From Petrolisthes cinctipes (taxonomy: Eukaryota > Arthropoda > Malacostraca > Decapoda > Porcellanidae), in NCBI GenBank assembly GCA_033782935.1, contig JAWQEG010000475.1, positions 326,501 to 390,500 on the forward strand: a stretch of 64,000 nucleotides of DNA. The letters run 5' to 3'. How positions within the stretch are numbered: position 1 is the stretch's first letter; each line of letters starts with the position of its first letter. A program made the position numbers and the translations under genes. This document shows positions 1 through 10,779 of this stretch, one piece after another. A model generated the notes under the pieces. It had not been told where the DNA came from, searched no databases, and saw only the letters and a program-made list of their open reading frames with translations.

Positions 1-69
1 GATGTTCATATACATATGTTGGTGATGTTAGACAACGTCATGTGTGTCAAAAGTAAACGCCTTCACTAA
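1..69 (+). repeat. Fragment of the right-hand repeat unit
   Basis: These first bases match 9762-9830 directly and 32845-32890 in inverted orientation, including the motif AGACAACGTCATGTGTGTCA. It is a partial copy of a segment found in every unit of the right-hand array, cut by the window start or by an older rearrangement. Confidence 0.7.
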
Positions 70-217
70 ATTAAGTACCTTAGCCTAATGTACCGGTATG
101 TAACTTACCCATAAGGTGAATCATCTTATCATTTTAATTAATAAGTGTTGATAAATAATTCCTACAAATGTTTCCAAGTAACAGTATTAATTATACCCTA
201 ATGTGTTTCTGTTTTTT

Positions 218-480
218 GGTATACTTTGGAGGAATCAAGTTACTCCATCGTATATACCATGGTATACTTTGGAGGAATCAAGTTACTCCATCGTACATAC
301 CATGGAGTATACTATCCACATAAGACACAAACTTATATTAAGTATACTTGTATACTTACATACTTGTTGTGTATACTATCCACATAAGACACAAACTTAT
401 ATTAAATATACTATTATACTTACATACTTGTTGTGTATACTATACACATAAGACACAAACTTATATTAAATATACTTACA
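218..480. repeat. Short tandem repeats, two families
   Basis: Two copies of a roughly 42-bp unit containing TATACTTTGGAGGAATCAAG are followed by about three copies of a roughly 60-bp unit rich in GTATAC and ACACAAACTTATATTAA. The small reading frame across the region is made of these repeats and is not a gene. The TTTGGAGGAATCAAG motif recurs near 6505, 6710, 6785 and 13400-13480, so it belongs to a dispersed element. Confidence 0.7.
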
Positions 481-524
481 TACTTGGTGTGGAGTTTCTG
501 GGCCGAGTTCCTTCACTATAATAT

Positions 525-1345
525 TATAACATAACGTTAGATGTAACGTTCGTCACAGCCGTACTTAATAAGTTATCTAACACTTATAATATTGTCACTA
601 CTGTAACGTTAGATATACCGGTAACGTTCGTCACAGCCGTACTTACCGGTAATAAGTTATCTAACACTTATAATGTCACTACTATAGATATAACGTTCGT
701 CACAGCCGTACTTAATTAATAAGTTATCTAATTTAACTTATAATGTTGTCACTACTATAGATATAACGTTCGTCACAGCCGTACTTTAATAAGTTATCTA
801 ATTTAACACTTATAATGTTGTCACTACTATAGATATAACGTTCGTCACAGCCGTACTTAATTAATAAGTTATCTAACTTAACACTTATAATGTTGTCACT
901 ACTATAGATGTAACGTTCGTCACAGCCGTACTTAATTAATAAGTTATCTAATTTAACTTATAATGTTGTCACTACTATAGATATAACGTTCGTCACAGCC
1001 GTACTTTAATAAGTTATCTAATTTAACACTTATAATGTTGTCACTACTATAGATATAACGTTCGTCACAGCCGTACTTAATTAATAAGTTATCTAACTTA
1101 ACACTTATAATGTTGTCACTACTTTAGATGTAACGTTCGTCACAGCCGTACTTAATTAATAAGTTATCTAACGTTAACACTTATAATGTTGTCACTACCA
1201 TAGATGTAACGTTCGTCACAGCCGTACTTTAATAAGTTATCTAACGTTAACACTTATAATGTTGTCACTACTATAGATATAACGTTCGTCACAGCCGTAC
1301 TTAATTAATAAGTTATCTAACGTTAACACTTATAATGTTGTCACA
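525..1345 (+). repeat. Minisatellite, about 75-bp unit, 11 copies
   Basis: The core CGTTCGTCACAGCCGTACTT occurs eleven times, each followed by AATAAGTTATCTAA and ACTTATAATGTTGTCACTAC. Unit length varies through small indels in the AT-rich linker. No coding potential is seen. Confidence 0.9.
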
Positions 1346-2390
1346 GTGACATCTTCCAAGTCGTAACATTCCTTCAACAAATATAATACCTTTTTAGTAA
1401 CTTTTTAAAGGCCTTAATGTTCGTACAACTTTTCACATTAGCAGGTAGTATTTACTTTATACATTACGTTAATTATATATTATTTTGTATTCACTCAAGA
1501 AATCATAAAGAAATGTAAAGTTAAATTTTAACTAAATGATTATTTTTAACACACACATACACAACTTTTAACACCAATTTCTAATTGGTGTTTCTAATCT
1601 TTCTATATTGTGAACAAATACAGTAATAATTATTGTGGAATATTACATTTCTATAATACATGAATGATACACCTTCACCACACACAAGTTACTAATAAAC
1701 TGATTATTAAATATGTCCGCCGCCAGACACCGGTGTGGTGCGCGCCAAATATTGGCTATATTCCTTCATAAAACCAGCCCAATATCCAGACAAAACTAGC
1801 CCAAATATTCACCCATATAATCAGTTTGTTGCTTAGTACTGTATTAATTATATTGGTATTTTATTCTATTAATATAAGTAATGTTTGTCAAGTACTATAA
1901 TATCATACAAGTAACTCTACGACATCATTTATATAACTCAGTTTATATCAATAACTATAGACCAATTTGTTGCTTAGTACTGTATTAATTAAATTGATAA
2001 TTAAGAAATGTATTATAATGTATGTCAAGTACTATAATATCATATAAGTAACCCTAAGACATCATTAATATTTTATATAACTCAGTTTGTATCAGTAACT
2101 ATATAATTATAGCCATATTTGGCGTGAAAATCTCTATAAATGGCAACATTGCTCAATGGAGAAAAAATTCGTTTAAAATTTCAAATTAGTATGCTATTTA
2201 TCAACTTATCAAATATTTTAGTATTATAATAGAGAAACATCACTTTGTATGTATATAGGGACATTTTTGAATGTCCCAGACTTAATAAGTAATTAAGTAA
2301 GACTTATATGATATCCATATATCCAATCAGAAAGCTTTACATAAAGTCTCTATCTCCCTCACCCTCGAGGCCTCTACTGTGGCTACAACC
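1346..2390. other. AT-rich stretch, nothing recognised
   Basis: AT-rich DNA without a plausible reading frame. A segment containing CAGTTTGTTGCTTAGTACTG near 1820 recurs in diverged form near 1966, an old local duplication. Confidence 0.6.
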
Positions 2391-2394
2391 GGTC

Positions 2395-2660
2395 ATATAA
2401 TTATATACACACATACACTGCCTGTCCAGTCATACACACATATACACTGCCTGTCCAGTCATACACACACATACACTGCCTGTCCAGTCATACACACACA
2501 TACACTGCCTGTCCAGTCATACACACACATACACTGCCTGTCCGGTCATATACACACATACACTGCCTGTCCAGTCATACACACACATACACTGCCTGTC
2601 CGGTCATATACACACATACACTGCCCGTCCAGTCATACACACACATACACATTACACCAA
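2395..2660 (+). repeat. 29-bp minisatellite, 8 copies
   Basis: Eight copies of a 29-bp unit, TGCCTGTCC followed by RGTCATACACACACATACAC. Twenty-nine is not a multiple of three, so the apparent 96-residue reading frame cycles through frames and is not a gene. Confidence 0.9.
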
Positions 2661-3058
2661 CCAGCTTGAACCAGGCAGGAGCGGTGTGTGTGTGTGTCAG
2701 TGTGTGTACTGTGACCACACCCACAGCTCCAATGGACACATTCTATTGGTTCCCGTTAACACTTTCCACAAATTATCGTCCAATCACACAAGAGCAAACC
2801 CAAGGGTACGGAGCAAAGCTATTTATGTATTCTAGATGGCCTTGGACGGAGTCAACATGTCTGTGTCTTGACACTTAATTAATTATTAATCCAATGTTTT
2901 CTAATTTATTCACACTGATCACACTTTTGGTATAAAACAATTTGATTCCAAACAAAAATGTTACAATGTTAAGGTTCCTATAGACATTCCTGCAAGTGAT
3001 AATATAAACAAACCTCACTGAGTATGTGATTCTCGTACCAATAAAAGTGTGTGGTTAC

Positions 3059-3101
3059 AACCACGGTATAATGACTAGTCTATAGTCATTATACCGTGGT
3101 T
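3059..3101. repeat. Perfect hairpin, 19-nt arms
   Basis: Arms AACCACGGTATAATGACTA (3059-3077) and its reverse complement (3083-3101) flank a 5-nt loop. The pairing continues imperfectly outwards. It may be a palindromic MITE relic. Confidence 0.7.
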
Positions 3102-3469
3102 ACAACCATCATTATACCCAGGGCCCAAACATCCCTCTTTTAAGACCCCGGGGCCCGGTACTCGAATGAAGCCATGGCCCCCTTCCAGTACACCTTCTTA
3201 TGCTTATATTCCTGGATAAAACTTCACACACACACACAGCCCCTAGTCTTGCATGGCACAGTGCAGTCTTCTATATGTTCCTGAATACATTTTAATCTTA
3301 TACCTCATAACCCAAAAAATTATAATATAAAGTACTGTACTATGTTTTGTTTATTACGTAATTTTCAAAAATGAGTCCATCACTGACCACCTCTTGAGGG
3401 AAGTTCCCGGAAGGAGCGAAGCGTCAGTTATTAATTGTGTAGATTACCTGGACCCTGGGTTCCGTAGGG

Positions 3470-3570
3470 GGAGTATTGCCTGTATTGATGTGAACAATAC
3501 TTTAAGGGTTTGGGCGCCCCTTCGACCCCAGCTACTCCCTTTCAGTTCTTCAACTATCCCTCTTTTCTTT
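3470..3570 (-). repeat. Dispersed repeat shared with 10460-10570 and the array units
   Basis: Contains TACTTTAAGGGTTTGGGCGCCCC. A reverse-orientation relative lies at about 10460-10570, and shorter relatives (ACTTTAAGGGGTTTGGACACCCC) lie near 31570, 39785, 49967 and 58117. The family is unidentified; the longer left-hand copies may be decayed coding sequence of a mobile element. Confidence 0.5.
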
Positions 3571-3724
3571 CTATTTCCTTCCTGCTTACTGTTTCACCTC
3601 TATCATCTTCTTCTGGCGTTATATGACCTTGCTGTTGCGGCGCTTATTATTAGTCAATCAACTCAGGACCGTAGTGCAGTTATTAATTAGTCCATCACGG
3701 GACCCCCAGACTGGCGAGCCTCTG

Positions 3725-3981
3725 TATTGAAATACCCATCACACCATTACATACTTGAACCCTGCCTTCATGTATTGGAGTACTGTACCCATCACACCAT
3801 TACATACATGAACCCTGCCTTCATGTATTGGAGTACTGTACCCATCACACCATTACATACTTGAACCCTGCCTTCATGTATTGGAGTACTGTACCCATCA
3901 CACCATTACATACTTGAACCCTGCCTTCATGTATTGGAGTACTGTACCCATCACACCATTACATACTTGAACCCTGCCTTG
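3725..3981 (+). repeat. 53-bp minisatellite, 5 copies
   Basis: Five copies of a 53-bp unit containing CCATCACACCATTACATAC and GAACCCTGCCTTCATGTATT, nearly identical apart from single-base changes. Confidence 0.9.
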
Positions 3982-3984
3982 ACC

Positions 3985-5195
3985 TGCACCAGGTTACTGC
4001 TGCTTCTTTAGGACTTATCAGTTTCTCTTTAAAGATCATCCATCCACCATTACTGTGAACAAGAAGAACTCATCAGTCGGTCTCTTTTCCTTCTATTATA
4101 CATCATGCAATGTAGTAACATTGTACACTTGCTCAGCAGCTAAACTAACCACCACAAACGCTTCCCAATAATCTGTACACCAGGCACGATAAGCAACAAT
4201 ACTTATGGTAATCATTTTCAAATCACGGCTTATCATTAAATCTCACACGAAGTGTGGTAACGAGAACATGCCTAGAAAACACATCGGCGATACAGTGATA
4301 CAACACTTGACCAGGATCATAAGAATGGAAAATACCACCCCAGTGAAATCTACCAACAGCTTCCCAAACAGTCTCCCAGTTTATATGATGCATAAAGGTG
4401 AACCTGGAAATACAATAACAAAGATTCTTGCACTATTGCCCAGCCTTAATACTTATGTCCTAATATATTACATCCACAAAGCAGATTATAACAGGTTCCA
4501 TCTCTGTTCAGTGTAAGTTCACCAGGCATGCCCCCTCTATCAAGTTTTGCTTCACTTTAATTCCCATTACTCTACTTGACACTGTTTATCTCCTCGTATC
4601 TAAACCACAACAACTCATTGACTTATAAACACTATTGAGGGGTTGTGATGGGCTAAAGTTATCCGTGATATTAGTTATCCTTTCGTCCGTTGTCTCACTT
4701 GCCTACTCAACACTTGTTTAACACACAACCTCTGCGTCAGGATTGGCACCCACGCCCTTTGCCTGCCTGCCTGCCTGTCCATCAAGAGTGATGTTTTGTA
4801 ATATTCCCCTCTTCCCTGATTGGTGTGTGGCTGTGGACACTTTCCCCCTCCTCCTTCACCTTCCCTCTTTGTTTGCTGCCCTTCCCGCCTGTTCTTGTTC
4901 CTGTGTACGGTAGGTAACCTTAACATGTGTACTTTAGTCCAGTGATAGGAGTATTTATTCAGCCCTATATTACATACCTAAACATTGCAGGAGTGATGTG
5001 ATGTCAATGGAAAAAAATCTTAATTTACCATTTTGTAGTTTTGATTGAAGGAAGTAAAAAAATATATACATTTATACGGAAAAAACTAATATTTAATGTG
5101 TTGTAAATTTGTATAATCCACCTGTACTGGACATCCCTCAGTATAAGTAAAAGTAAATTATATTAGGCTACTCATTGTGTACCAATTGCCCTAAA
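3985..5195. other. No gene recognised
   Basis: Mixed-composition DNA with short open frames lacking domains or similarity I can recognise. A CT run lies at about 5202-5221. Confidence 0.5.
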
Positions 5196-5324
5196 CTAAC
5201 CCTCTCTCTCTCTCTCTCTCTGGTATGACCTTGAAAGCGGAGTGAAGCAGTGAGCACTGTAGTGTCCCTCCTATCCCTTCCCTCAGTCCAGTACCAGTAG
5301 TGTAGACCAAGTGGGTTTGGGTCC

Positions 5325-5900
5325 TATTACAACACACACACTTGCTGCCTGTACTGATGATAAAATATTACAAGATACTAATATTGATCAGTCCTATATC
5401 AGTAGTGGGTTTTAGACCTATTCCAATTCTCTAACATACACACACACACACATACACACTTGCTGTCCGTACTGATGATAAAATCACAAGATACTAATAT
5501 TGATCAGTCCTATATCAGTAGTGGGTTTTGGTCCCATTACAACACACATACAGACACACACACACCCCACAGGCAATATATCACAAGATACTATAATCCA
5601 ACATTGTCTATTGTCCAACAACAGGTGTTCCTTTATAACCTTGAAATGTAAAGGTTTTAGTGGTTTATGTCTGTAATTATTATGTAGTGAAGTACTTGTT
5701 GTATATTGTCCAATAACAGGTCTTCCTATATAACCTTAATATATAAAGGTTTTAATGGTTTATGTCTGTAATTATTATGTAGTGAAGTACTTGTTGTCTA
5801 TTGTCCAACAACAGGTCTTTCTTTATAACCTTAATATGTAAAGGTTTTAGTTTTGTTTATGTCTGTAATTATTATGTAGTGAAGTACTTGTTGGAATACA
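5325..5900 (+). repeat. Two local tandem duplications
   Basis: About 5325-5560 holds two copies of a roughly 120-bp unit (core AGATACTAATATTGATCAGT). About 5606-5890 holds three copies of a roughly 115-bp unit (core TATTGTCCAACAACAGG, then TTTATGTCTGTAATTATTAT). No gene is seen. Confidence 0.75.
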
Positions 5901-6115
5901 GATGAAATAAATTATCAACTTTAAAGGGTAATTCATCACCAGTAGTAAACAGGAAGTGTAAAAATAGTATAGAGCTACTTTTGTAATTCATATGTAACAA
6001 AACGTTGTTACAAGTTGTTATAGAACAGAAGGTGAAAGGAAACAATTATTGTTTTAAAACCCTTACAAGAGCCATGGTGCCACAAATACAGTGTTGTATT
6101 GTACAGTACCTTTAA

Positions 6116-6436
6116 GGGGGTGCGGGAGTAGGGGGACAGGCTTGGGGGGGTTAGGGGGGTGCGGGAATAGGGGACATGCTTTCTACCCACCCCAAGCCTG
6201 TCCCCCTATTCCCACACACCCCCAGTCCCCCCCAAGCCTGTCCCCTACTCCCACACACCCCCAGTCCCCCCCAAGCCTGTCCCCAACTCCCGCACCCCCC
6301 CCCCAAGTCTGTCCCCTACTCCCGCACCCCCGTAAACCCCCCCAAGCCTGTCCCCAACTCCCGCACCCCCCCCCCCAAGCCTGTCCCCTACTCCCGCACC
6401 CCCCCCCCCAAGCCTGTCCCCTACTCCCGCACCCCC
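6116..6436. mobile_element. TTAA-flanked non-autonomous element, C-rich interior
   Basis: Starts after TTAA at 6112-6115 with GGGGGTGCGGGAGTAGGGGG and ends with the inverted complement before TTAA at 6437-6440. The interior is several copies of a C-rich unit of about 30 bp (CCAAGCCTGTCCCC plus TCCCGCACCC). TTAA duplication is known for piggyBac and Kolobok families, but no transposase is present to assign it. Confidence 0.65.
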
Positions 6437-6523
6437 TTAATATAGACTTGACACACAGACAGACAGTTCTCTTACCACCACTATACTTGTGTACATTGGA
6501 GTGTCTTGATTCCTCCAAAGTAT

Positions 6524-6672
6524 GCCAGTAGGGGGACAGGCTTGGGGGGGGGGGTTAGGGGGAGGCGGGAATAGGGGACAGGCTTTCTACCCACCCCAAG
6601 CCTATCCCCCTATTCCCGCAACCCCCCAGTCCCCCCCCCCCAAGCCTTTCCCCAACCCCCGCACCCCCTTAA
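6524..6672. mobile_element. Partial copy of the C-rich TTAA element
   Basis: Lacks the left terminus (begins inside the AGTAGGGGGACAGGCTTGGG segment) but ends in GCACCCCCTTAA. It lies between two fuller copies, joined by a segment containing TTGATTCCTCCAAAGTATG that also recurs between copies. Confidence 0.55.
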
Positions 6673-6835
6673 GGTGGCAATTCTTTTTTGGTACATTGGA
6701 GTGCCTTGATTCCTCCAAAGTATGTCAGGAAGAGGACCACGTACATGAACAAAAATAATGGTGTTCTCTTGCTTGGAAAAATAGTTTGGAGGAATAATTT
6801 ACTCCAGATTTACCAACAGTGTACTTCCAACTTAA

Positions 6836-7032
6836 GGGGGTGCTGGAGTAGGGGGACAGGCTTGGGGGGGGGGACTGGGGGGGATGCGGGAATAGGGGAC
6901 AGGCTTGGGGTGGGTAGAAAGCCTATCCCCTATTCCAGCACCCCCCTAACCCCCCCAAGCCTGTCCCCATACTCCCGCACCCCCCAAAACCCCCGCACCC
7001 CCCTAAACCTGTCCCCCTATTCCCGCACCCCC
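6836..7032. mobile_element. TTAA-flanked non-autonomous element
   Basis: TTAA at 6832-6835 and 7033-7036 bracket inverted ends GGGGGTGCTGGAGTAGGGGG and CCCCCTATTCCCGCACCCCC. Same family as 6116-6436, with a shorter C-rich interior. Confidence 0.65.
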
Positions 7033-7062
7033 TTAAATCCGGCCATACACACACAGGCCGAC

Positions 7063-7070
7063 AAACGAGG

Positions 7071-7101
<31 letters not shown>

Positions 7102-7104
7102 ATA
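7063..7104. repeat. CA microsatellite
   Basis: A run of CACACA dinucleotides with small interruptions, just right of the last C-rich element. Confidence 0.85.
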
Positions 7105-7239
7105 CCACGGAGGCAGCCTCATGAAAATACAAACAGTATATTTCAGACCACTGTAATGACAACGTAAAGCTGTAGTCGGATATTTAAGAGGTCCTTGAGG
7201 CCTTTGTAATAAAATTATTGTCTTCTCTCGGTCTGTCCG

Positions 7240-7330
7240 GCCGACGAAGCTTGAAGCGGCCTGTGTGTGTAAGGGTGTGTTTCATCCGGCCAGGCCTGTT
7301 CCAACGGCCGGATGAAAATCAGTCGGAGCT
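7240..7330 (-). repeat. GGCC-rich dispersed repeat, also in array units
   Basis: An inverted match to about 32590-32680 and its counterparts near 41175, 51030 and 59100, including TCATCCGGCCAGGCCTGTTCC and AACGGCCGGATGAAAATCAG. It is a diverged copy of part of the large tandem unit. Confidence 0.7.
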
Positions 7331-7689
7331 TAATACAAAGGAATACAAAGGAAAATCACACAACAAACCTAATGGTCTTTATGAGAATGTGTGCTTTTAC
7401 TATGATAACTACATTCATTATTTTTATGGTGGAGAAAATTTACAAGTTCCCTAATTCATTTTTATAGCAAATGTAATGCAACTGACGACAGAATACACAA
7501 TAAATTTTACACATCTCAGTACTTATCCTATCTGTAACTTACAAACGCTTGAATGTATCTAAGGTCATATTGCTTAGAAGGTAATAGGTACATTATAGTC
7601 AGGATATAAATAACATAATATAAGCCTAGTTAGTCTTGAAGAGAAAGTTTAGTATAGTAAATAAGACTCCTTTCTATAACCTTGAAAAG

Positions 7690-7910
7690 TTACAAGTTAG
7701 TTATAAATAGTTTATACCGTAGTGAGAGTAACATATAGTAAGCCTATTATAGTTATTTATAAATAGTTTATACCGTAGTGAGAGTAACATATAGTAAGCC
7801 TATTATAGTTATTTATAAATAGTTTATACCGTAGTGAGAGTAACATATAGTAAGCCTATTATAGTTATTTATAAATAGTTTATACCGTAGTGGGAGTAAC
7901 ATATAGGCTT
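7690..7910 (+). repeat. 56-bp minisatellite, 4 copies
   Basis: Four copies of a 56-bp unit with core AGTTTATACCGTAGTGAGAG. Copies are nearly identical. Confidence 0.85.
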
Positions 7911-7919
7911 GGGGCCTAA

Positions 7920-8090
7920 TATCCATTTCAGGGACAGTGAGTCATCGTGTTTCACAAATATCTTTCAAACTAATTAAATTGATCGGAATGGTACTTTGAC
8001 ACAGTGTACAAGACACCTTCCGCTATTTTTTGGTAATATAGGACATTGAAAATTGGTGTTAGTGAAGGTGTTTACTATTGACGTTTAAAG
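7920..8090 (+). repeat. Diverged direct copy of a unit segment
   Basis: Matches about 32683-32850 in the same orientation, including CCATTTCAGGGACA and TTGGTAATATAGGACATTG. The similarity stops near GTGAAGGTGTTTACT, the same motif at which the inverted block 8580-9830 begins or ends. Confidence 0.75.
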
Positions 8091-8139
8091 GCAAAGTTAG
8101 GCTACATGAGACGCCATGACGTCCGTTACCTCCATATGT

Positions 8140-8375
8140 CCCTTGCCACTCCCTCCTTCCCTCATTATCTGTATGTAATATACAATGTTGTATGAGTGTC
8201 CATTACTAATTTACACATTTTAACGTCCACTACCCACCATCCCTTCCCTCATCATTATCTGTATGTAATATACAATGTTGTATGAGTGGCCAGGACTAAT
8301 TTACACATTGTAACGTCCACTACCACCATCCCTTCCCTCATCATTACCTCCATTACCTGTGTGTAATATACAATA
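8140..8375 (+). repeat. About 100-bp tandem repeat, 2.5 copies
   Basis: Copies share TGTAATATACAATGTTGTATGAGTG, then ACTAATTTACACATT and AACGTCCACTACC. No coding capacity. Confidence 0.75.
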
Positions 8376-9134
8376 TGTAATAAAATACAGTTTACCATTA
8401 TATTATTCAATAATAGGAGATAAATTAAAAGTGGTTTGACCTAACAACCATAATAGCCTAATGGTTAACTCTTGCCAACGTGGTGAGTCAGGTCTGAGGC
8501 AACACCAATAGAATTATAGAATCTATTGGTGTTGGTCTGGGGTTTCATGAAAACACATGTGTAGTCTCCTCCACTGTAGTGATTTACTCGTGTAGGCTAC
8601 ATCTGAAGGCCAGGATAAAGGAAGACAAACTTATGACAACAAGGGAAGTGTGGGAAGGTGTAGTGAGACTTTAAACATGAGTACTGGTGTATTGATAACA
8701 TCTACAAACGTGTACATCCCGTAATTATCAACATGGGAAGGTGTAATGAGACTTGAAGGATAAGTACTGGTGTACATTCTGTAATTATCAACCTGGGAAG
8801 GTGTAATGAGACTTGAAGGATGAGTACTGGTGTACATCCTGTAATTATCAACATGGGAAGGTGTAGTGACACTTGAAGGATGAGTATTGGTGTACTAATA
8901 ACATCTACAACCGTGTACATCCTGTAATTATCAACATGGAAAGGTGTAGTGAGACTTGAAGGATGAGTATTGGTGTACTGATAACATCTACAAACGTGTA
9001 CATCCTGTAATTATCAACATGGAGAGTGATTCCCAGGATGATTTGTTCTTTAATTAATAGTGACAAAGACTGTTAATAAAATTTATGTGATATGCTCAAT
9101 TGTTTGCATCACTTTTCCACATTTTATGATTATA

Positions 9135-9139
<5 letters not shown>

Positions 9140-9185
<46 letters not shown>
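9140..9185. repeat. GA microsatellite
   Basis: An uninterrupted GA run. Its counterparts are the CT runs at 33217-33263 (U1) and about 59720-59756 (U4). Confidence 0.95.
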
Positions 9186-9188
<3 letters not shown>

Positions 9189-9313
9189 TTTCATAATTCC
9201 CTCACCATCCTATTATGTAGTGTGATGTATTTTTGGATACCTTATCTTACCTGCTCGTAGTAAACACGTCAATACGGCGGGTTAAAGGAATTAATAGATG
9301 GTAATAGTAAGTA

Positions 9314-9574
9314 CAGTCACGAGCATAAGTTTCTTTACCCCCATGGCGAGAATGAGATCGAAGTTGTGGTTGGAGAAGGGTCAGGCAAACGAACACTGGG
9401 GGTCAGTATCTCATGACGGTGTAAAATTTGTTGTATTCAAGTGAACACCTCTAGTGACATGAAGCATCATCCCAACATTATGAACTGGTTCATTTTTGTT
9501 CGTCCAATCCATATCCAACCACGACTTCGACCTAACTCTCGCCAGGGGGGTAAAGAAACTTATGCTCGTGACTG
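9314..9574. mobile_element. Tc1/mariner-type MITE, 261 bp, TA target duplication
   Basis: Ends CAGTCACGAGCATAAGTTTC and its complement form terminal inverted repeats of about 60 bp with a few mismatches. TA flanks both sides (9312-9313 and 9575-9576). The equivalent position in U1 (33089-33090) has a single TA and no insertion, which confirms the boundaries. CAGT termini and TA duplication are typical of Tc1/mariner. There is no transposase, so it would depend on enzyme supplied elsewhere. Confidence 0.92.
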
Positions 9575-9839
9575 TACATTATATTGAGTGAATACCCTTA
9601 GTCTAAGCTACCCCCGTTTAAATAATTTTGGACATACAATAATAATGATTAAATGAACACATTTTCTACAAACACCAACATATTTATGACATCCACTATT
9701 AATTATTATAACATAATAGAGTGGACAGAGAGGAAGGGATGGGATGGGGGATAATGGACGTTCATATACATATGTTGGTGATGTTAGACAACGTCATGTG
9801 TGTCAAAAGTAAACGCCTTCACTAACATCATTTGGCAAT

Positions 9840-10570
9840 GCCCTATATTACCAAACATTTATACACTTGTCTCAATAATATTTGATAAACTCAGTTACCT
9901 AAATCGGACACAAAGCAGATGCTCGGACCTCCAAAAGAGAGTCAGGGAAATAGTGAGATCTGTTTCGTGGAAGGCAACGGAAGAGAAGACAACTGGGTCA
10001 AGGTCATGTACCCTGTGCATGTACCCCGAGCCAATGAACACATCAACAGTTGTTGTGCCACACAATCAGGTGATCTCGCCAACTACCCAGGAGGAATGAG
10101 AAATAGTAAAAGGGCTCTAATATCACGATCAATATTTATTGTCAATAATTGACAATAAATATTGATCGTGTGAGGGCGATATTGACGGTATTGACAATAC
10201 AAAATATGACGAAATTAGTATTGACGGGTTTGGAAATATTTCTGCTCTTGACAATATTTATTGAGGGTGTGAGGGGAGTAATGTTAATACTGATTCCAGT
10301 GTTAATGGTCAATCTAATAAGAGAACGACAAACAGAATAGGCTATAGGGTGTGGAAGAGGATGCTAAACTCTTCATTTCTGGATAGAACCAGTTCTCACC
10401 AGTGGGAAAAGGTGATAGGGAGGTGGGACAACAAGCACTAACGAAATAGAAGGATCGAAGGGACAGTTGAAGAACTGAAAAGGATTGTCTGGGACAGAAG
10501 GGGCGCCCAAACCCTTAAAGTACTGCCCACATCACCGTAGGCAATAATTCCCTTACGAGGTGTTGCTGTG
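9840..10570. other. Possible decayed element, no gene assigned
   Basis: Short frames run through this stretch. About 10460-10570 matches 3470-3570 inverted and reads like degraded coding sequence with GACAGAAGGGGCGCCCAAAC, but I cannot name a protein family. A 22-nt-arm palindrome lies inside. Confidence 0.35.
10124..10170. repeat. Perfect palindrome, 22-nt arms, 3-nt loop
   Basis: The left arm begins CACGATCAATATTTATTGTC at 10124 and the right arm ends at 10170 as its exact complement. A palindrome this perfect is recent or maintained. It could be a minimal MITE-like insertion; no clear target duplication is seen. Confidence 0.8.
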
Positions 10571-10779
10571 TGTGTGTGTTGTAGTCTTACCTTTCTTCCT
10601 CCGAGCATGTAGCAATCCCAGGACTGTCATGCCTTATGCAAGGATAAAGGAATAATATAATTATATTCACATAACTCTGACCTTGTTACTATCATAGCCT
10701 CCACATCTTTGTTCATTTTCACACAAAACTTAACCTCCGCCCCATTTGTGATTGAACCACATAATCTAACCTACATACT

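Larger units (their letters stand above)
8580..9830 (-). repeat. Inverted, diverged copy of a unit segment with a MITE insertion
   Basis: Reads as the reverse complement of about 32845-34030. In order it holds the CTTCAGATGTACACGAG segment, a minisatellite built on TGTAATTATCAACATG (about 8640-9015), a GA run (9140-9185), and the AACACGTCAATACGGCGGGTT segment. It is interrupted by the MITE at 9314-9574. It is clearly more diverged from the array units than they are from each other. Confidence 0.85.

Noticed and set aside
6091..7167. Proline-rich and glycine-rich frames in the C-rich elements
   Set aside because: They change frame and length with every element copy and start and end within repeat modules.
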